Shown here piece after piece: positions 17,716 to 27,176 of a DNA stretch of 64,000 nucleotides (position 1 is its first letter; each line of letters opens with the position of its first letter). The position numbers and the translations under genes were made by a program. This DNA comes from Salipiger bermudensis HTCC2601 (GTDB taxonomy: Bacteria > Pseudomonadota > Alphaproteobacteria > Rhodobacterales > Rhodobacteraceae): contig NZ_DS022276.1 of assembly GCF_000153725.1 (NCBI RefSeq), positions 614,188 to 678,187 of the forward strand. Direction: 5' to 3'. The notes beneath the pieces were generated by a model. That model saw only the letters and a list, made by a program, of their open reading frames with translations. It was not told where the DNA came from and searched no databases.

Positions 17716-17750
17716 TGCCTCCGGCCGGCGTATCCGGCGACGTCGAGAAG
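17716..17750 (+). repeat. Dispersed intergenic repeat, degraded copy D
   Basis: GCCTCCGGCCGGCGTATCCG followed by GCGACGTCGAGAAGA. It aligns to copy C throughout with several changes in the hairpin and T run, so it is probably a decaying copy. Confidence 0.55.
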
Positions 17751-17809
17751 ATGCGGGCGCGCCTGCCCGGCCGGTCGTGGCAAGGGCGGGCGCGCTGTCG
17801 GCGTCGGGC

Positions 17810-18259
17810 TCAGGCCGGCAGGGTGCCGGTCAGCACGTAGCGCAGGATCTCGACCACCTCGCCCGGCTCGCGGGCCACCGCGAGGGCGGCGGCGTCGACC
17901 TCCTTGAGGGCGTGGTCATGCTCGGCCGGCTGCAGGATGATCAGCGACTTGCCGAGCGCGGCGGCGTAGCCGGCATCGAAAGCGGCGTTCCACTGCTTGT
18001 ACTTGTCGCCGAAGCGCACCACGACCACGTCGGCATCGGCGATGCCCTTGCGGGTGCGGATGGCGTTGACCTGCGCGCCCTTGCGGTCGTGCCAGAACTT
18101 GCTGTCCTCGGCGCCGAGGATCGCCACGCCGCAGTCGTCGCTGGCGGCGTGATCGGTCACCGGCGCCGAGAAGGTCACGTCGAGCCCCTGCGCGCCCTCG
18201 ATGATCTGCTCGCGCCAGTCGGTGTGGATCTCTCCGGAAAGATAGACGGTCAGTCCCAT
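17810..18259 (-). CDS. YtoQ family protein
   Basis: Cytoplasmic protein of 149 residues of the YtoQ family, related to nucleoside 2-deoxyribosyltransferase-like folds; its function is not established. Seen: MGLTVYLSGEIHTDWREQI, FSAPVTDHAASDDCG, ADADVVVVRFGDKYKQWNAA and FDAGYAAALGKSLIILQPAE, all conserved in the family. AAGGGGACAGGC precedes the ATG at 18259, which is why the longer frame is not used. It stands alone between mscL and mreB. Confidence 0.9.
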   Translation of the reverse strand: MGLTVYLSGEIHTDWREQIIEGAQGLDVTFSAPVTDHAASDDCGVAILGAEDSKFWHDRKGAQVNAIRTRKGIADADVVVVRFGDKYKQWNAAFDAGYAAALGKSLIILQPAEHDHALKEVDAAALAVAREPGEVVEILRYVLTGTLPA

Positions 18260-18388
18260 GCCTGTCCCCTTGCTTGCGTTCCCCCGAGCTATGCCAGCCC
18301 GGGCGCCGCGCAACAAGGCCGCGAGGCGGTCTCCCGGAACTGCACAGCGCCTGCACGCGGGCCAAAAATTGCGGCGGTTTCACGCTGA

Positions 18389-19543
<1,155 letters not shown>

Positions 19544-19585
19544 CGGCCCTTCGCGGAGCCGCCCGCCGACGCTAAGATGAGTTGA

Positions 19586-20494
19586 ATGGCGAAGCATGGG
19601 ACCAATTCCGAGGACTATGCCGGTCCGCTGAAGCGCCTGCTTCTGGCGGTCCTGCTGTTGTGCCTCGTCGGCCTGTTCATCTTCTGGCGCATCGACAGCC
19701 CGCGGGCCGAACGTTTCCGGGCGCAGATCGTCGACACGGTGATGCCGGGCTTCGACTGGGCCATGGCGCCGGTCACCGGCGCGGTGCGCATCCTGCGCGA
19801 CTTCCAGAGCTACCAGCGCATCTACGACCAGAACCAGGAGCTGCGCCGCGAGCTGCGCCGCATGACCGCCTGGAAGGAGGCCGCGCTGCAGCTCGAGCAG
19901 GAGAACGCCCGGCTGCGCGACCTCAACAACGTGCGGCTCGACCCGCGGCTGACCTACATCACCGGCGTGGTGCTGGCCGATAGCGGCTCGCCGTTCCGTC
20001 AGTCGGTGCTGATCAACGTCGGCTCGCGCGACGGCATCGTCGACGGCTGGGCCACCATGGACGGCATCGGCCTCGTGGGACGGATCTCGGGCGTCGGGGC
20101 CAACACCAGCCGGGTGATCCTGCTCACCGATGCCACCAGCCGCATCCCGGCGATCATCCAGCCCTCGGGGCAGCGGGCGCTGATCACCGGCGACAACTCC
20201 GCCGCGCCGCCGATCGACTTCCTCGAGGATCCCGACCAGGTGCGCCCCGGCGACCGGATCGTCACCAGCGGCGATGGCGAGGTCTTTCCGCCGGGGCTGC
20301 TGATCGGACAGGTGGCCGAGGATCCCGGCGGCCGCCTGCGGGTGCGCCTTGCCGCTGATTACGAACGGCTCGAGTTCCTGCGCGTGCTGCGCGACCACGG
20401 TGCGCGCCGGGTCGGCTCGCCCTCGGCGCTGATCCTGCCGGCGACGCCGCCGGCCATCGAGATGCCGCCCGCCCCGGTGCCCGGCGATGGCTGA
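19586..20494 (+). CDS. mreC: Rod-shape determining protein MreC
   Basis: Inner-membrane-anchored periplasmic scaffold of the elongasome. It has 302 residues. Seen: one N-terminal membrane helix (residues ~16-32, LLLAVLLLCLVGLFIFW), a coiled coil (QNQELRRELRRM through QLEQENARLRDL), then the two beta-barrel domains with VLINVGSRDGIVDGWATM, GLVGRISGVG and DRIVTSGDGEVFPPGL. It follows mreB by 42 bp and overlaps mreD by 8 bp, so it is in the same operon. Confidence 0.96.
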   Translation: MAKHGTNSEDYAGPLKRLLLAVLLLCLVGLFIFWRIDSPRAERFRAQIVDTVMPGFDWAMAPVTGAVRILRDFQSYQRIYDQNQELRRELRRMTAWKEAALQLEQENARLRDLNNVRLDPRLTYITGVVLADSGSPFRQSVLINVGSRDGIVDGWATMDGIGLVGRISGVGANTSRVILLTDATSRIPAIIQPSGQRALITGDNSAAPPIDFLEDPDQVRPGDRIVTSGDGEVFPPGLLIGQVAEDPGGRLRVRLAADYERLEFLRVLRDHGARRVGSPSALILPATPPAIEMPPAPVPGDG

Positions 20495-21026
20495 GGCCCG
20501 CCCTGCCCGCATCTGGGTCATGCGCGCGGCCTTCATCGGGATCGCGCTCCTGGTGATGTTCTATCGCCTGCTGCCGCTCGACATGATGCCGCCGCGCTTT
20601 GCCGGGCCCGACGTCCTTGTCGCGCTGTGCTTTGCCTGGGCGCTGCGCCGGCCTGACTACGTTCCGGCGCTGTCGATTGCCGGCGTCATGCTGCTGGCCG
20701 ATATCCTGTTCCAGCGCCCGCCCGGGCTCTGGGCCGCGCTGATGCTGCTGGCGGTCGAGTTCCTCAAGTCGCGCGACCGCCGCGACCGCGAGACCACCTT
20801 CCTGATGGAGTGGCTCCGGGTCGCGATCGTGCTGCTGGCGATCACGATCGCGTACCGTCTCGTGCTTGCCCTCTTGATCGTGCCGACCGGAACCGCTTTC
20901 CTGACCCTGATGCGATACGCCACCACCATCGCGGCCTACCCGCTCGTGGTGATCCTGTCGCAAGGTCTGCTCGGGGTGCGCCGGATGGCGCCGGGCGACT
21001 TCGATCATGCCGGGAGGAGCCTGTGA
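20487..21026 (+). CDS. mreD: Rod-shape determining protein MreD
   Basis: Small inner-membrane protein of 179 residues in the elongasome. Seen: four to five hydrophobic helices, including IGIALLVMFYRLLPL, VLVALCFAWALRRPDYVPAL and LVLALLIVPTGTAFL, with the PD-x3-AL pattern of MreD. It overlaps mreC at its start and mrdA at its end (GTGA), which indicates coupled translation. The identity rests on membrane topology and position, because MreD is poorly conserved. Confidence 0.92.
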   Translation: MAEARPARIWVMRAAFIGIALLVMFYRLLPLDMMPPRFAGPDVLVALCFAWALRRPDYVPALSIAGVMLLADILFQRPPGLWAALMLLAVEFLKSRDRRDRETTFLMEWLRVAIVLLAITIAYRLVLALLIVPTGTAFLTLMRYATTIAAYPLVVILSQGLLGVRRMAPGDFDHAGRSL

Positions 21027-22942
21027 GACGCACACCACGGGACAGCGCCGAAAGCAGCCGCCGGATGACCCGGCGCGGCCTTCTGCTGGGCGGCGCCCAG
21101 ATCGCCTTTGCCGGGGTGCTGGGGTTGCGGATGCGGCACATGCAGGTCGACCAGGCCGCCGAATTCCGCCTGATGGCGGAAGAGAACCGCATCAACATCC
21201 ACCTCATCCCCCCCTCGCGCGGCCGAATTTTCGACCGCGAGGGCCGGCTCATCGCCGAGAACGAGCAGACCTACCGCATCACCATGCGGCGCGAGGATGC
21301 CGGCGATGTCGAAGACGTCATCGGGCGGCTGTCGGCGCTGGTCGACCTGCGGCCCGAGGATGTGACCCGCGCGCTCGAGGAGATGCGCACCTCGCCGCCC
21401 TTCCTGCAGGTCACCGTGGCCGACCGGGTCAGCTGGGAGGCGATCAGCCGTGTCGCGGTCAACGCCCCCGCCCTGCCCGGCGTCTATCCAGAGGTCGGCC
21501 TCAGCCGGTTCTACCCGCAGCACGAGACATTCGCCCATGTGGTGGGCTATGTCGGCCCGGTCTCCGAGCGCGACCTCGCCCGCTACGAGGACCCCGAGCC
21601 GGTGCTGCGCATCCCGCGCTTCCAGATCGGCAAGGTCGGTGTCGAGGCCAAGTTCGAGGAACAGCTGCGCGGCTCCGCCGGCGCCAAGCGCGTCGAGGTC
21701 AACGCCGTGGGCCGCGTCATGCGCGAGCTCGACCGCCGCGAGGGCGAGGCCGGCGCCGACCTGCAGCTGACCCTAGACAGCGAGCTGCAGGACTACATCA
21801 AGGCAAGGCTCGGCGAGGAGAGCGCCTCGGCGGTGGTGGTCGATCTCGAGCATGGCGACGTGCTCGCCATTGCCTCCTCGCCGTCCTACGATCCCAACAA
21901 GTTCGTGCGCGGAATCTCGGTCGGCGACTACGGCGTACTGCGCGAGAACAACCACCGCCCGCTGGCCTCGAAGACCGTGCAAGACGCCTATCCGCCGGGT
22001 TCGACCTTCAAGATCGTCACCGCGCTGGCGGCGCTCGAAGCCGGGCTGATCCGTCCGGACGAGACCGTCTATTGCCCGGGCCACATGGAGATCGGCTCGC
22101 GCCGGTTCCACTGCTGGAAGCGCGCCGGCCACGGCCACGTGAACCTCGAACAGAGCCTGCGCGACAGCTGCGACGTCTACTATTACGATCTCGCGCTCAA
22201 GGTCGGCATCGACCGCATCGCAGAGATGGGCCGCAAGCTCGGCCTTGGCACTGCCCCCGACGTGCCGATGTCGGCGGTCACCGCCGGCCTGATGCCCGAC
22301 CGCGACTGGAAGCGCCGCGAGCGAGGGGCCGAATGGCGCATCGGCGACACGGTGAACGCCTCGATCGGCCAGGGCTACGTGCTGACTTCGCCGCTGCAGC
22401 AGGCCATCATGGTGGCGCGCGTGGCCACCGGGCGCTCGGTCGAGCCGCGCCTCGTGCGCAGCGTCGGCGGCCTGCAGACGCCGTCTCGCGGCGGCACGCC
22501 GCTCGATATCGACGAAGCTCACCTCAAATTGATCCGCAAGGCGATGTTCGTGGTCTCCAACAGCCGCCGGGGCACCGCCTACCGCTCGCGCATCATCGCC
22601 GAGGACATGCGGCTCGCCGGCAAGACCGGCACCAGCCAGGTGCTCAACCGCGTGGTGCGCAACCAGGATGTGCCCTGGGAAGAGCGCGACCACGCGCTCT
22701 TCGTGAACTTTGCCCCCTATGATGCCCCCCGCATCGCCGTCTCGATCGTCGTCGAGCATGGCGGCGGCGGCTCCTCCACGGCGGCCCCCATCGCGCGCGA
22801 CATCACGCTTCAGGCACTCTACAAGGGCACGCCGCCGCTCGAGGCCTACCCGGCCGGCGACCGCGAGCGTATCAAGGCCCAGCAGGAGCGGCTCGAAGCC
22901 GAGCGCGCCAAGCGCGCCGCCGAGGCGGGGCGCCGGGCATGA
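21023..22942 (+). CDS. mrdA: Penicillin-binding protein 2 (peptidoglycan transpeptidase)
   Basis: Class B PBP that cross-links lateral wall peptidoglycan. It has 639 residues from a GTG at 21023 that overlaps the mreD stop and sits behind GGGAGGAGCCT. Seen: a short cytoplasmic tail with one membrane helix (RGLLLGGAQIAFAGVLGLRM), a dimerisation domain with PPSRGRIFDREG, and a transpeptidase domain with the active serine S327 in PPGSTFK, SCD in DSCDVYYYDLALKVG and KTGT in AGKTGTSQV. It works with RodA, encoded next with a 4 bp overlap. Confidence 0.97.
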   Translation: MRRTPRDSAESSRRMTRRGLLLGGAQIAFAGVLGLRMRHMQVDQAAEFRLMAEENRINIHLIPPSRGRIFDREGRLIAENEQTYRITMRREDAGDVEDVIGRLSALVDLRPEDVTRALEEMRTSPPFLQVTVADRVSWEAISRVAVNAPALPGVYPEVGLSRFYPQHETFAHVVGYVGPVSERDLARYEDPEPVLRIPRFQIGKVGVEAKFEEQLRGSAGAKRVEVNAVGRVMRELDRREGEAGADLQLTLDSELQDYIKARLGEESASAVVVDLEHGDVLAIASSPSYDPNKFVRGISVGDYGVLRENNHRPLASKTVQDAYPPGSTFKIVTALAALEAGLIRPDETVYCPGHMEIGSRRFHCWKRAGHGHVNLEQSLRDSCDVYYYDLALKVGIDRIAEMGRKLGLGTAPDVPMSAVTAGLMPDRDWKRRERGAEWRIGDTVNASIGQGYVLTSPLQQAIMVARVATGRSVEPRLVRSVGGLQTPSRGGTPLDIDEAHLKLIRKAMFVVSNSRRGTAYRSRIIAEDMRLAGKTGTSQVLNRVVRNQDVPWEERDHALFVNFAPYDAPRIAVSIVVEHGGGGSSTAAPIARDITLQALYKGTPPLEAYPAGDRERIKAQQERLEAERAKRAAEAGRRA

Positions 22943-24078
22943 GCTATCTTGAATATACCGTCAAGACGGTGCCCTCGGGCTGGCGCAAGGTCCTCTACCT
23001 GAACTGGCCGCTGATCATCCTGCTCACCGCGGTGGCCTGTGTCGGCTTCCTGATGCTCTACTCGGTCGCCGGCGGCGCACTGCAGCCCTGGGCCGAGCCG
23101 CAGATGGAGCGCTTCGGCCTCGGGCTCGCGGCGATGTTCATCACCGCGATGGTGCCGATCTGGCTCTGGCGCAATCTCTCCGCACTGATCTACCTCGTGG
23201 CGCTGGCGCTGCTCGTCGCGGTGGAACTGTTCGGCGCCGTGGGCATGGGGGCCCAGCGCTGGATCGATCTTGGATTCATGCGGCTGCAGCCTTCCGAGCT
23301 GATGAAGATCGCCCTCGTGATGGCACTCGCCGCCTATTACGACTGGTTGCCGATGAAGCGGGTGTCGCGGCCGATCTGGGTGATCGCGCCGCTGATCCTG
23401 ATCCTCGCGCCGACCTTCCTGACCCTGACCCAGCCCGACCTCGGCACCGCCATCCTGCTGATGACCGCCGGCGGGCTGATGATGTTCCTCGCGGGCGTGC
23501 ACTGGGCCTATTTCGCCGTGGTGATCGCTGCCGCGGGGGGCGGCATCTACACGGTATTCCTGTCGCGCGGGACGCCCTGGCAGTTGCTGAAGGACTACCA
23601 GTTCCGCCGCATCGACACCTTCCTAGATCCCTCCACCGACCCGCTCGGCGCCGGCTACCATATCACCCAGGCCAAGATCGCCATGGGCTCGGGCGGCTGG
23701 ACCGGGCGCGGCTTCATGCAAGGTACTCAGTCGCGGCTCAACTTCCTGCCCGAGAAGCACACCGACTTCATCTTCAACACGCTGGCCGAGGAGTTCGGCT
23801 TCGTCGGCGGCTTTTCCCTGCTCGTGCTTTACGTCCTGGTCCTGTTGTTCTGCATCGTCGCGGCGCTGCAGAACCGCGACCGCTATTCCTCGCTGCTGAT
23901 CCTCGGGATCGGCCTGACCTTCTTCCTGTTCTTCGCCGTCAACATGTCGATGGTCATGGGCCTCGCCCCGGTGGTCGGCGTGCCGTTGCCGCTGGTGAGC
24001 TACGGCGGCTCGGCGATGCTGGTCCTGATGATCGCGTTCGGACTGGTGCAGAGCGCCCACATCCACAGGCCCCGCTGA
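22939..24078 (+). CDS. mrdB: RodA, SEDS-family peptidoglycan glycosyltransferase
   Basis: Polytopic inner-membrane enzyme that polymerises glycan strands from lipid II, partnered with PBP2. It has 379 residues and about ten membrane helices. Seen: GAQRWIDLGFMRLQPSELMK near residue 110 and the SEDS signature near the end (GVPLPLVSYGGSAMLVLM). EKHTDFIFNTLAEEFGFVGG is the conserved periplasmic loop. It overlaps mrdA by 4 bp (ATGA), with one base before the next gene. Confidence 0.97.
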   Translation: MSYLEYTVKTVPSGWRKVLYLNWPLIILLTAVACVGFLMLYSVAGGALQPWAEPQMERFGLGLAAMFITAMVPIWLWRNLSALIYLVALALLVAVELFGAVGMGAQRWIDLGFMRLQPSELMKIALVMALAAYYDWLPMKRVSRPIWVIAPLILILAPTFLTLTQPDLGTAILLMTAGGLMMFLAGVHWAYFAVVIAAAGGGIYTVFLSRGTPWQLLKDYQFRRIDTFLDPSTDPLGAGYHITQAKIAMGSGGWTGRGFMQGTQSRLNFLPEKHTDFIFNTLAEEFGFVGGFSLLVLYVLVLLFCIVAALQNRDRYSSLLILGIGLTFFLFFAVNMSMVMGLAPVVGVPLPLVSYGGSAMLVLMIAFGLVQSAHIHRPR

Positions 24079-24079
24079 C

Positions 24080-25012
24080 ATGACCAACATCCTCTTCGCC
24101 GCCGGCCCCGACCTCTGGGCCGAATACGAGGCGCCGTTGCGCACCGCCCTCGACGCCACCGGGCTCGACTACCAGCTCGCCTACGAGGCCGACCCCGAGA
24201 GCGTCGACTACGTGGTCTACGCGCCCGGATCCTGGTTGCAGGACTTCACCCCCTATACACGGCTCAAGGCGGTGCTGAACCTCTGGGCCGGGGTCGAGAA
24301 GATCACCGGCAACCCGACGCTGACCGTCCCTCTGGCCCGCATGGTCGACGAAGAGGGGCTGACGCAGGGCATGGTGGAATACGTCACCGGGCATGTGCTG
24401 CGCCATCACCTCGGTATGGATGCCTACATCGCCAATCCCGAGCAGGCGTGGCGCCCGGTCGTGCCGCCGCTGGCCGGCGAGCGTCCGGTCGGCATCCTCG
24501 GGCTCGGCACGCTGGGCTTGGCCTGCGCCGAGGCGCTGAGTGCCTTGGGCTTCCCGGTCACCGGCTGGTCGCGCAGCCCCAAGACCGTTGCCGGCATCAC
24601 CACGCTGCACGGATCCGATGGGCTCTCCGAAGCCCTCGAGAACGCCGAGATCCTCGTGCTGCTGTTGCCGGACACGCCGGCCACCCGCGACCTGCTCGAC
24701 ACCGAGAGGCTCGCGCAACTGCCTCGCGGTGCGGTCATCGTGAACCCGGGCCGAGGCCCGCTGATCGTGGACGATGCGCTGATCGCCGCCCTCGACAGCG
24801 GCCAGATCGCCCACGCCACACTCGACGTCTTCCGTACCGAGCCCTTGCCGGCAGAACATCCGTTCTGGGCCCATCCGAAGGTCACCGTCACCCCGCACAT
24901 TGCCTCCGAGACCCGGGTGCCCAGCGCCTCCCGCGTCATCGCGGAGAACATCAGGCGCGGCGAGGCGGGCGAACCGCTTCTGCATCTCGTGGACCGCGCA
25001 GCCGGCTACTGA
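24080..25012 (+). CDS. D-2-hydroxyacid dehydrogenase (GhrA-like glyoxylate/hydroxypyruvate reductase)
   Basis: NAD(P)H-dependent reduction of glyoxylate or hydroxypyruvate is the usual reaction of this subfamily. It has 310 residues. Seen: a Rossmann fold GILGLGTLGLACAEALSALG near residue 140, VIVNPGRGPLIVDDAL with the substrate arginine, TEPLPAEHPFW with the catalytic Glu, and VTVTPHIASET with the catalytic His. The compact N-terminal domain (no ACT domain) fits GhrA. It starts one base after mrdB, so it is probably co-transcribed with the cell-shape genes, although its chemistry is unrelated to them. Confidence 0.9.
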   Translation: MTNILFAAGPDLWAEYEAPLRTALDATGLDYQLAYEADPESVDYVVYAPGSWLQDFTPYTRLKAVLNLWAGVEKITGNPTLTVPLARMVDEEGLTQGMVEYVTGHVLRHHLGMDAYIANPEQAWRPVVPPLAGERPVGILGLGTLGLACAEALSALGFPVTGWSRSPKTVAGITTLHGSDGLSEALENAEILVLLLPDTPATRDLLDTERLAQLPRGAVIVNPGRGPLIVDDALIAALDSGQIAHATLDVFRTEPLPAEHPFWAHPKVTVTPHIASETRVPSASRVIAENIRRGEAGEPLLHLVDRAAGY

Positions 25013-25043
25013 GCCCCGCCGCGCACCCGGCCGCAGGGGCCGG

Positions 25044-25080
25044 CCAGCCTCCGGCGGGGATATTTAAAGCCAGAAGAGAC
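25044..25080 (+). repeat. Dispersed intergenic repeat, second subtype (copy E)
   Basis: GCCTCCGGCGGGGATATTTA followed by AAGCCAGAAGAGA. It shares the CCTCCGGCGGG-hairpin and A/T-rich core with copies A-D but has a GCCAGAAGA tail, found again near 59700. It lies 30 bp after the hydroxyacid dehydrogenase stop. Confidence 0.65.
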
Positions 25081-25099
25081 AGGGGCGCTGCGCCCTTCC

Positions 25100-25172
25100 C
25101 TTCTCTGGTTTCAAATACCTCGGGGGTGAATTGGCGCTTGCGCAAGAGGGGGCAGCGCCCCCTTTAGCCCGT
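25100..25172 (-). repeat. Dispersed intergenic repeat, long form (copy G)
   Basis: On the plus strand: TTCTCTGGTTTCAAATACCT, then CGGGGGTGAATTGGCG, and a GGGGGCAGCGCCCCC hairpin end. It matches the element at 59694-59759 in order and spacing. It sits 3' of the thioesterase gene, facing copy E. Confidence 0.65.
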
Positions 25173-25188
25173 GCCGCAGCCGCGACGC

Positions 25189-25584
25189 TCAGCTCGTGCG
25201 TTGCCGGAACACGCCGGTGCCTTTTGCGACCAGCGCGCCGGTGTCATCGCGAAGAACCGCTTCGGCGAAGAAGGTGCTGCGCCCTCCCCCGGTGCGAAAC
25301 CCCTCGCAGATCAGACGCGTGCCGACGGGTCGACCGATATACTGCACGTTCAGCGACAGGGTCAGGGCGGTCTTGCGGATCTCCGCGTCACCGGTCCAGC
25401 ACCCGCAGATGCCCATGGCGCTGTCGAGCAGGGTCGCGTGCACGCCGCCATGCGGGATGCCACCGCGATTGCCCAGCACCTCGGTGATCGGCATCTCGTA
25501 GCGGGCGTAGTCCTCGCGCCACTCCACCAGTTCGTAGCCGAGGTGACGGGCGAAGTTCGAGGGCGTGTCGAGACCGTCGCTCAT
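25189..25584 (-). CDS. PaaI-type hotdog-fold thioesterase
   Basis: Hydrolysis of an acyl-CoA thioester; the substrate is unknown. It has 131 residues, one hotdog domain. Seen: EMPITEVLGNRGGIPHGGVH, the PaaI active-site region (N-x-G-x2-HGG), then LLDSAMGICG and a strand with ALTLSLNVQYIGRP and VAKGTGVFR. The ATG overlaps the last bases of the helicase gene upstream (ATGA), so the two are translated together. Confidence 0.92.
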   Translation of the reverse strand: MSDGLDTPSNFARHLGYELVEWREDYARYEMPITEVLGNRGGIPHGGVHATLLDSAMGICGCWTGDAEIRKTALTLSLNVQYIGRPVGTRLICEGFRTGGGRSTFFAEAVLRDDTGALVAKGTGVFRQRTS

Positions 25585-27116
25585 AGCAGATCGCCTTCCT
25601 GTGCTTCTAGTTCCAGTGCCACGGCCGGCGCCTTGAGGTCATCGGTCCGCAGAAGCCCCGAGGGCCGCGACAGGCGGTTGCGCACCACCCAGTGCAGCCG
25701 CTCGGAGGCGCGGGTGATCGCCACGTAGGCCAGCCGTTTCCACAGCGGCTGACCGGCCTCGACCCGCCCCATGCGCGCCGCCACGAAAAGGTCGGGCGCG
25801 AAGACCTGCACCTGCTCCCATTGCGAGCCCTGCGCCTTGTGAATCGTCACCGCGGCGCCATGCAGGAAGGTCGCCCCCATGCGCGCCGCGAAGGGGATGA
25901 AGGGCTCTTCCTCGTCGGGCTTCTCGATCTTCACGATCGAGGCCGCGGAGACCTGCGGGTCGGGCGCGCCCATCACGTGCAGCCGCGAGAAGCCGGGCTT
26001 GCGCCCCGGCCCGAGATAGATCACCTGCGCGCCCTTGATCAGGCCGCGCGCCTCGAGGTCGAGCCGCTTCTTGCGGTGCTTGAGCGGCAGCTCGAGCCCG
26101 TCGCAGATCAGCGGCTCGCCGGGCAGCAGCTCGGTCTCGGGCGCGTCGTGCACCGCGCGAAAGGCATTGATCAGCCGGATGCGCGTGGCGTTGCGCCAGA
26201 CCAGCACCGGCGAGCGGGCCATCAGGTCGACCTCGACGCGCTGGCTCCAGACAACGCGGTCGTCCTGCCGCGCCTTCTCCTTGATCATACGCTCGAAATC
26301 CTGGAACTCGAGCGAGGGATCCGCCAGCGCATGGGCGAGGTCGAGGATCGGGTTGTCGGCCTCCTGCCGGTGGATGCGGTGCAGCTCGAGCTTCTGTTCG
26401 TCGGGCACGCCGTCGAACACCATCTTACCCGACTGGTTGACCGGCGCGAGCTGCGCGGGATCGCCGAACAGCACGAGGTTGGGGAAGATCTCCTGCAGGT
26501 CCTCGAACTGGCGGTCGTCGAGCATCGAGGCCTCGTCGACGAAGCCAATGTCGAGCGGCTCCTCGCGGCGCTTCCAGCCGGTGATGAAATCGCTGCCCCG
26601 CAGACCGGCGGCGGCGAGCGCTGCGGGCACCGACTTGTGCGCCTCGTAGGAAGTCCGGGCGCGTTCCAGTGCCTCGGGGCTCAGATCCTCGATCTCGGGC
26701 TGCTCGACATTGCCCATCAGCCATTCGGCGATGCGCTCGTATTCGGGATCGTAGACCGGCGTATAGATGATGCGGTGGATGGTCGTCGCCGGCACCCCGC
26801 GCATGCGCAGCACGCTGGCCGCCTTGTTGGTCGGGGCCAGCACCGCGAAGCTGCGCTTGTCCCCCTTGCGGCGGCTCTCGTAATCACCCGAGACGATCTC
26901 GGCCCCGGCGCTGTCCAGCGCCTTGCAGAGCTCCGAAAGCAGCAGCGTCTTGCCCGAGCCCGCCTTGCCCATCAGCGCCATGACCCGCCCCGGCCCCTCC
27001 TTGGCGGGAACCACGGAGCCGTCGTCGAGATCGACGCCAGCCTCGCGCAGCATCTCTGCCACGCGGTCCCAGGCCTCGGCCTGGTCTTCGGAGAATGTCA
27101 GTGCGGGCAGATCCAT
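25581..27116 (-). CDS. RecD-like ATP-dependent DNA helicase (AAA_30/UvrD_C2)
   Basis: Superfamily 1B helicase of 511 residues for DNA repair or end processing; exact role unknown. Seen: Walker A GKAGSGKT at 50-57, FAVLAPTNKAASVLRMRG (motif Ia), IGFVDEASMLDDRQFEDL (Walker B), LVLFGDPAQLAPV (motif III) and VTIHKAQGSQWEQVQV with VAITRASERLHWVV (motifs V-VI). It lacks the long N-terminal part of RecD of RecBCD and has no recB or recC beside it. It is operonic with the thioesterase. Its start codon is followed by MDLPALTFSEDQAEAW, typical of this group. Confidence 0.93.
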   Translation of the reverse strand: MDLPALTFSEDQAEAWDRVAEMLREAGVDLDDGSVVPAKEGPGRVMALMGKAGSGKTLLLSELCKALDSAGAEIVSGDYESRRKGDKRSFAVLAPTNKAASVLRMRGVPATTIHRIIYTPVYDPEYERIAEWLMGNVEQPEIEDLSPEALERARTSYEAHKSVPAALAAAGLRGSDFITGWKRREEPLDIGFVDEASMLDDRQFEDLQEIFPNLVLFGDPAQLAPVNQSGKMVFDGVPDEQKLELHRIHRQEADNPILDLAHALADPSLEFQDFERMIKEKARQDDRVVWSQRVEVDLMARSPVLVWRNATRIRLINAFRAVHDAPETELLPGEPLICDGLELPLKHRKKRLDLEARGLIKGAQVIYLGPGRKPGFSRLHVMGAPDPQVSAASIVKIEKPDEEEPFIPFAARMGATFLHGAAVTIHKAQGSQWEQVQVFAPDLFVAARMGRVEAGQPLWKRLAYVAITRASERLHWVVRNRLSRPSGLLRTDDLKAPAVALELEAQEGDLL

Positions 27117-27176
27117 GGCGCGGACCCTAAAGCCGCGCGCAGGCGAGGGCCAGAGCCCATCGCGCGCGGCGGGCGC

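Larger units (their letters stand above)
17438..17809. other. Gene-free gap of 372 bp with two dispersed repeats
   Basis: Between mscL and ytoQ. It holds repeat copies C (17592-17628) and D (17716-17750) and GC-rich sequence otherwise. Open frames here have no ribosome sites or recognisable products. The mscL promoter must lie in the first part. Confidence 0.6.
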
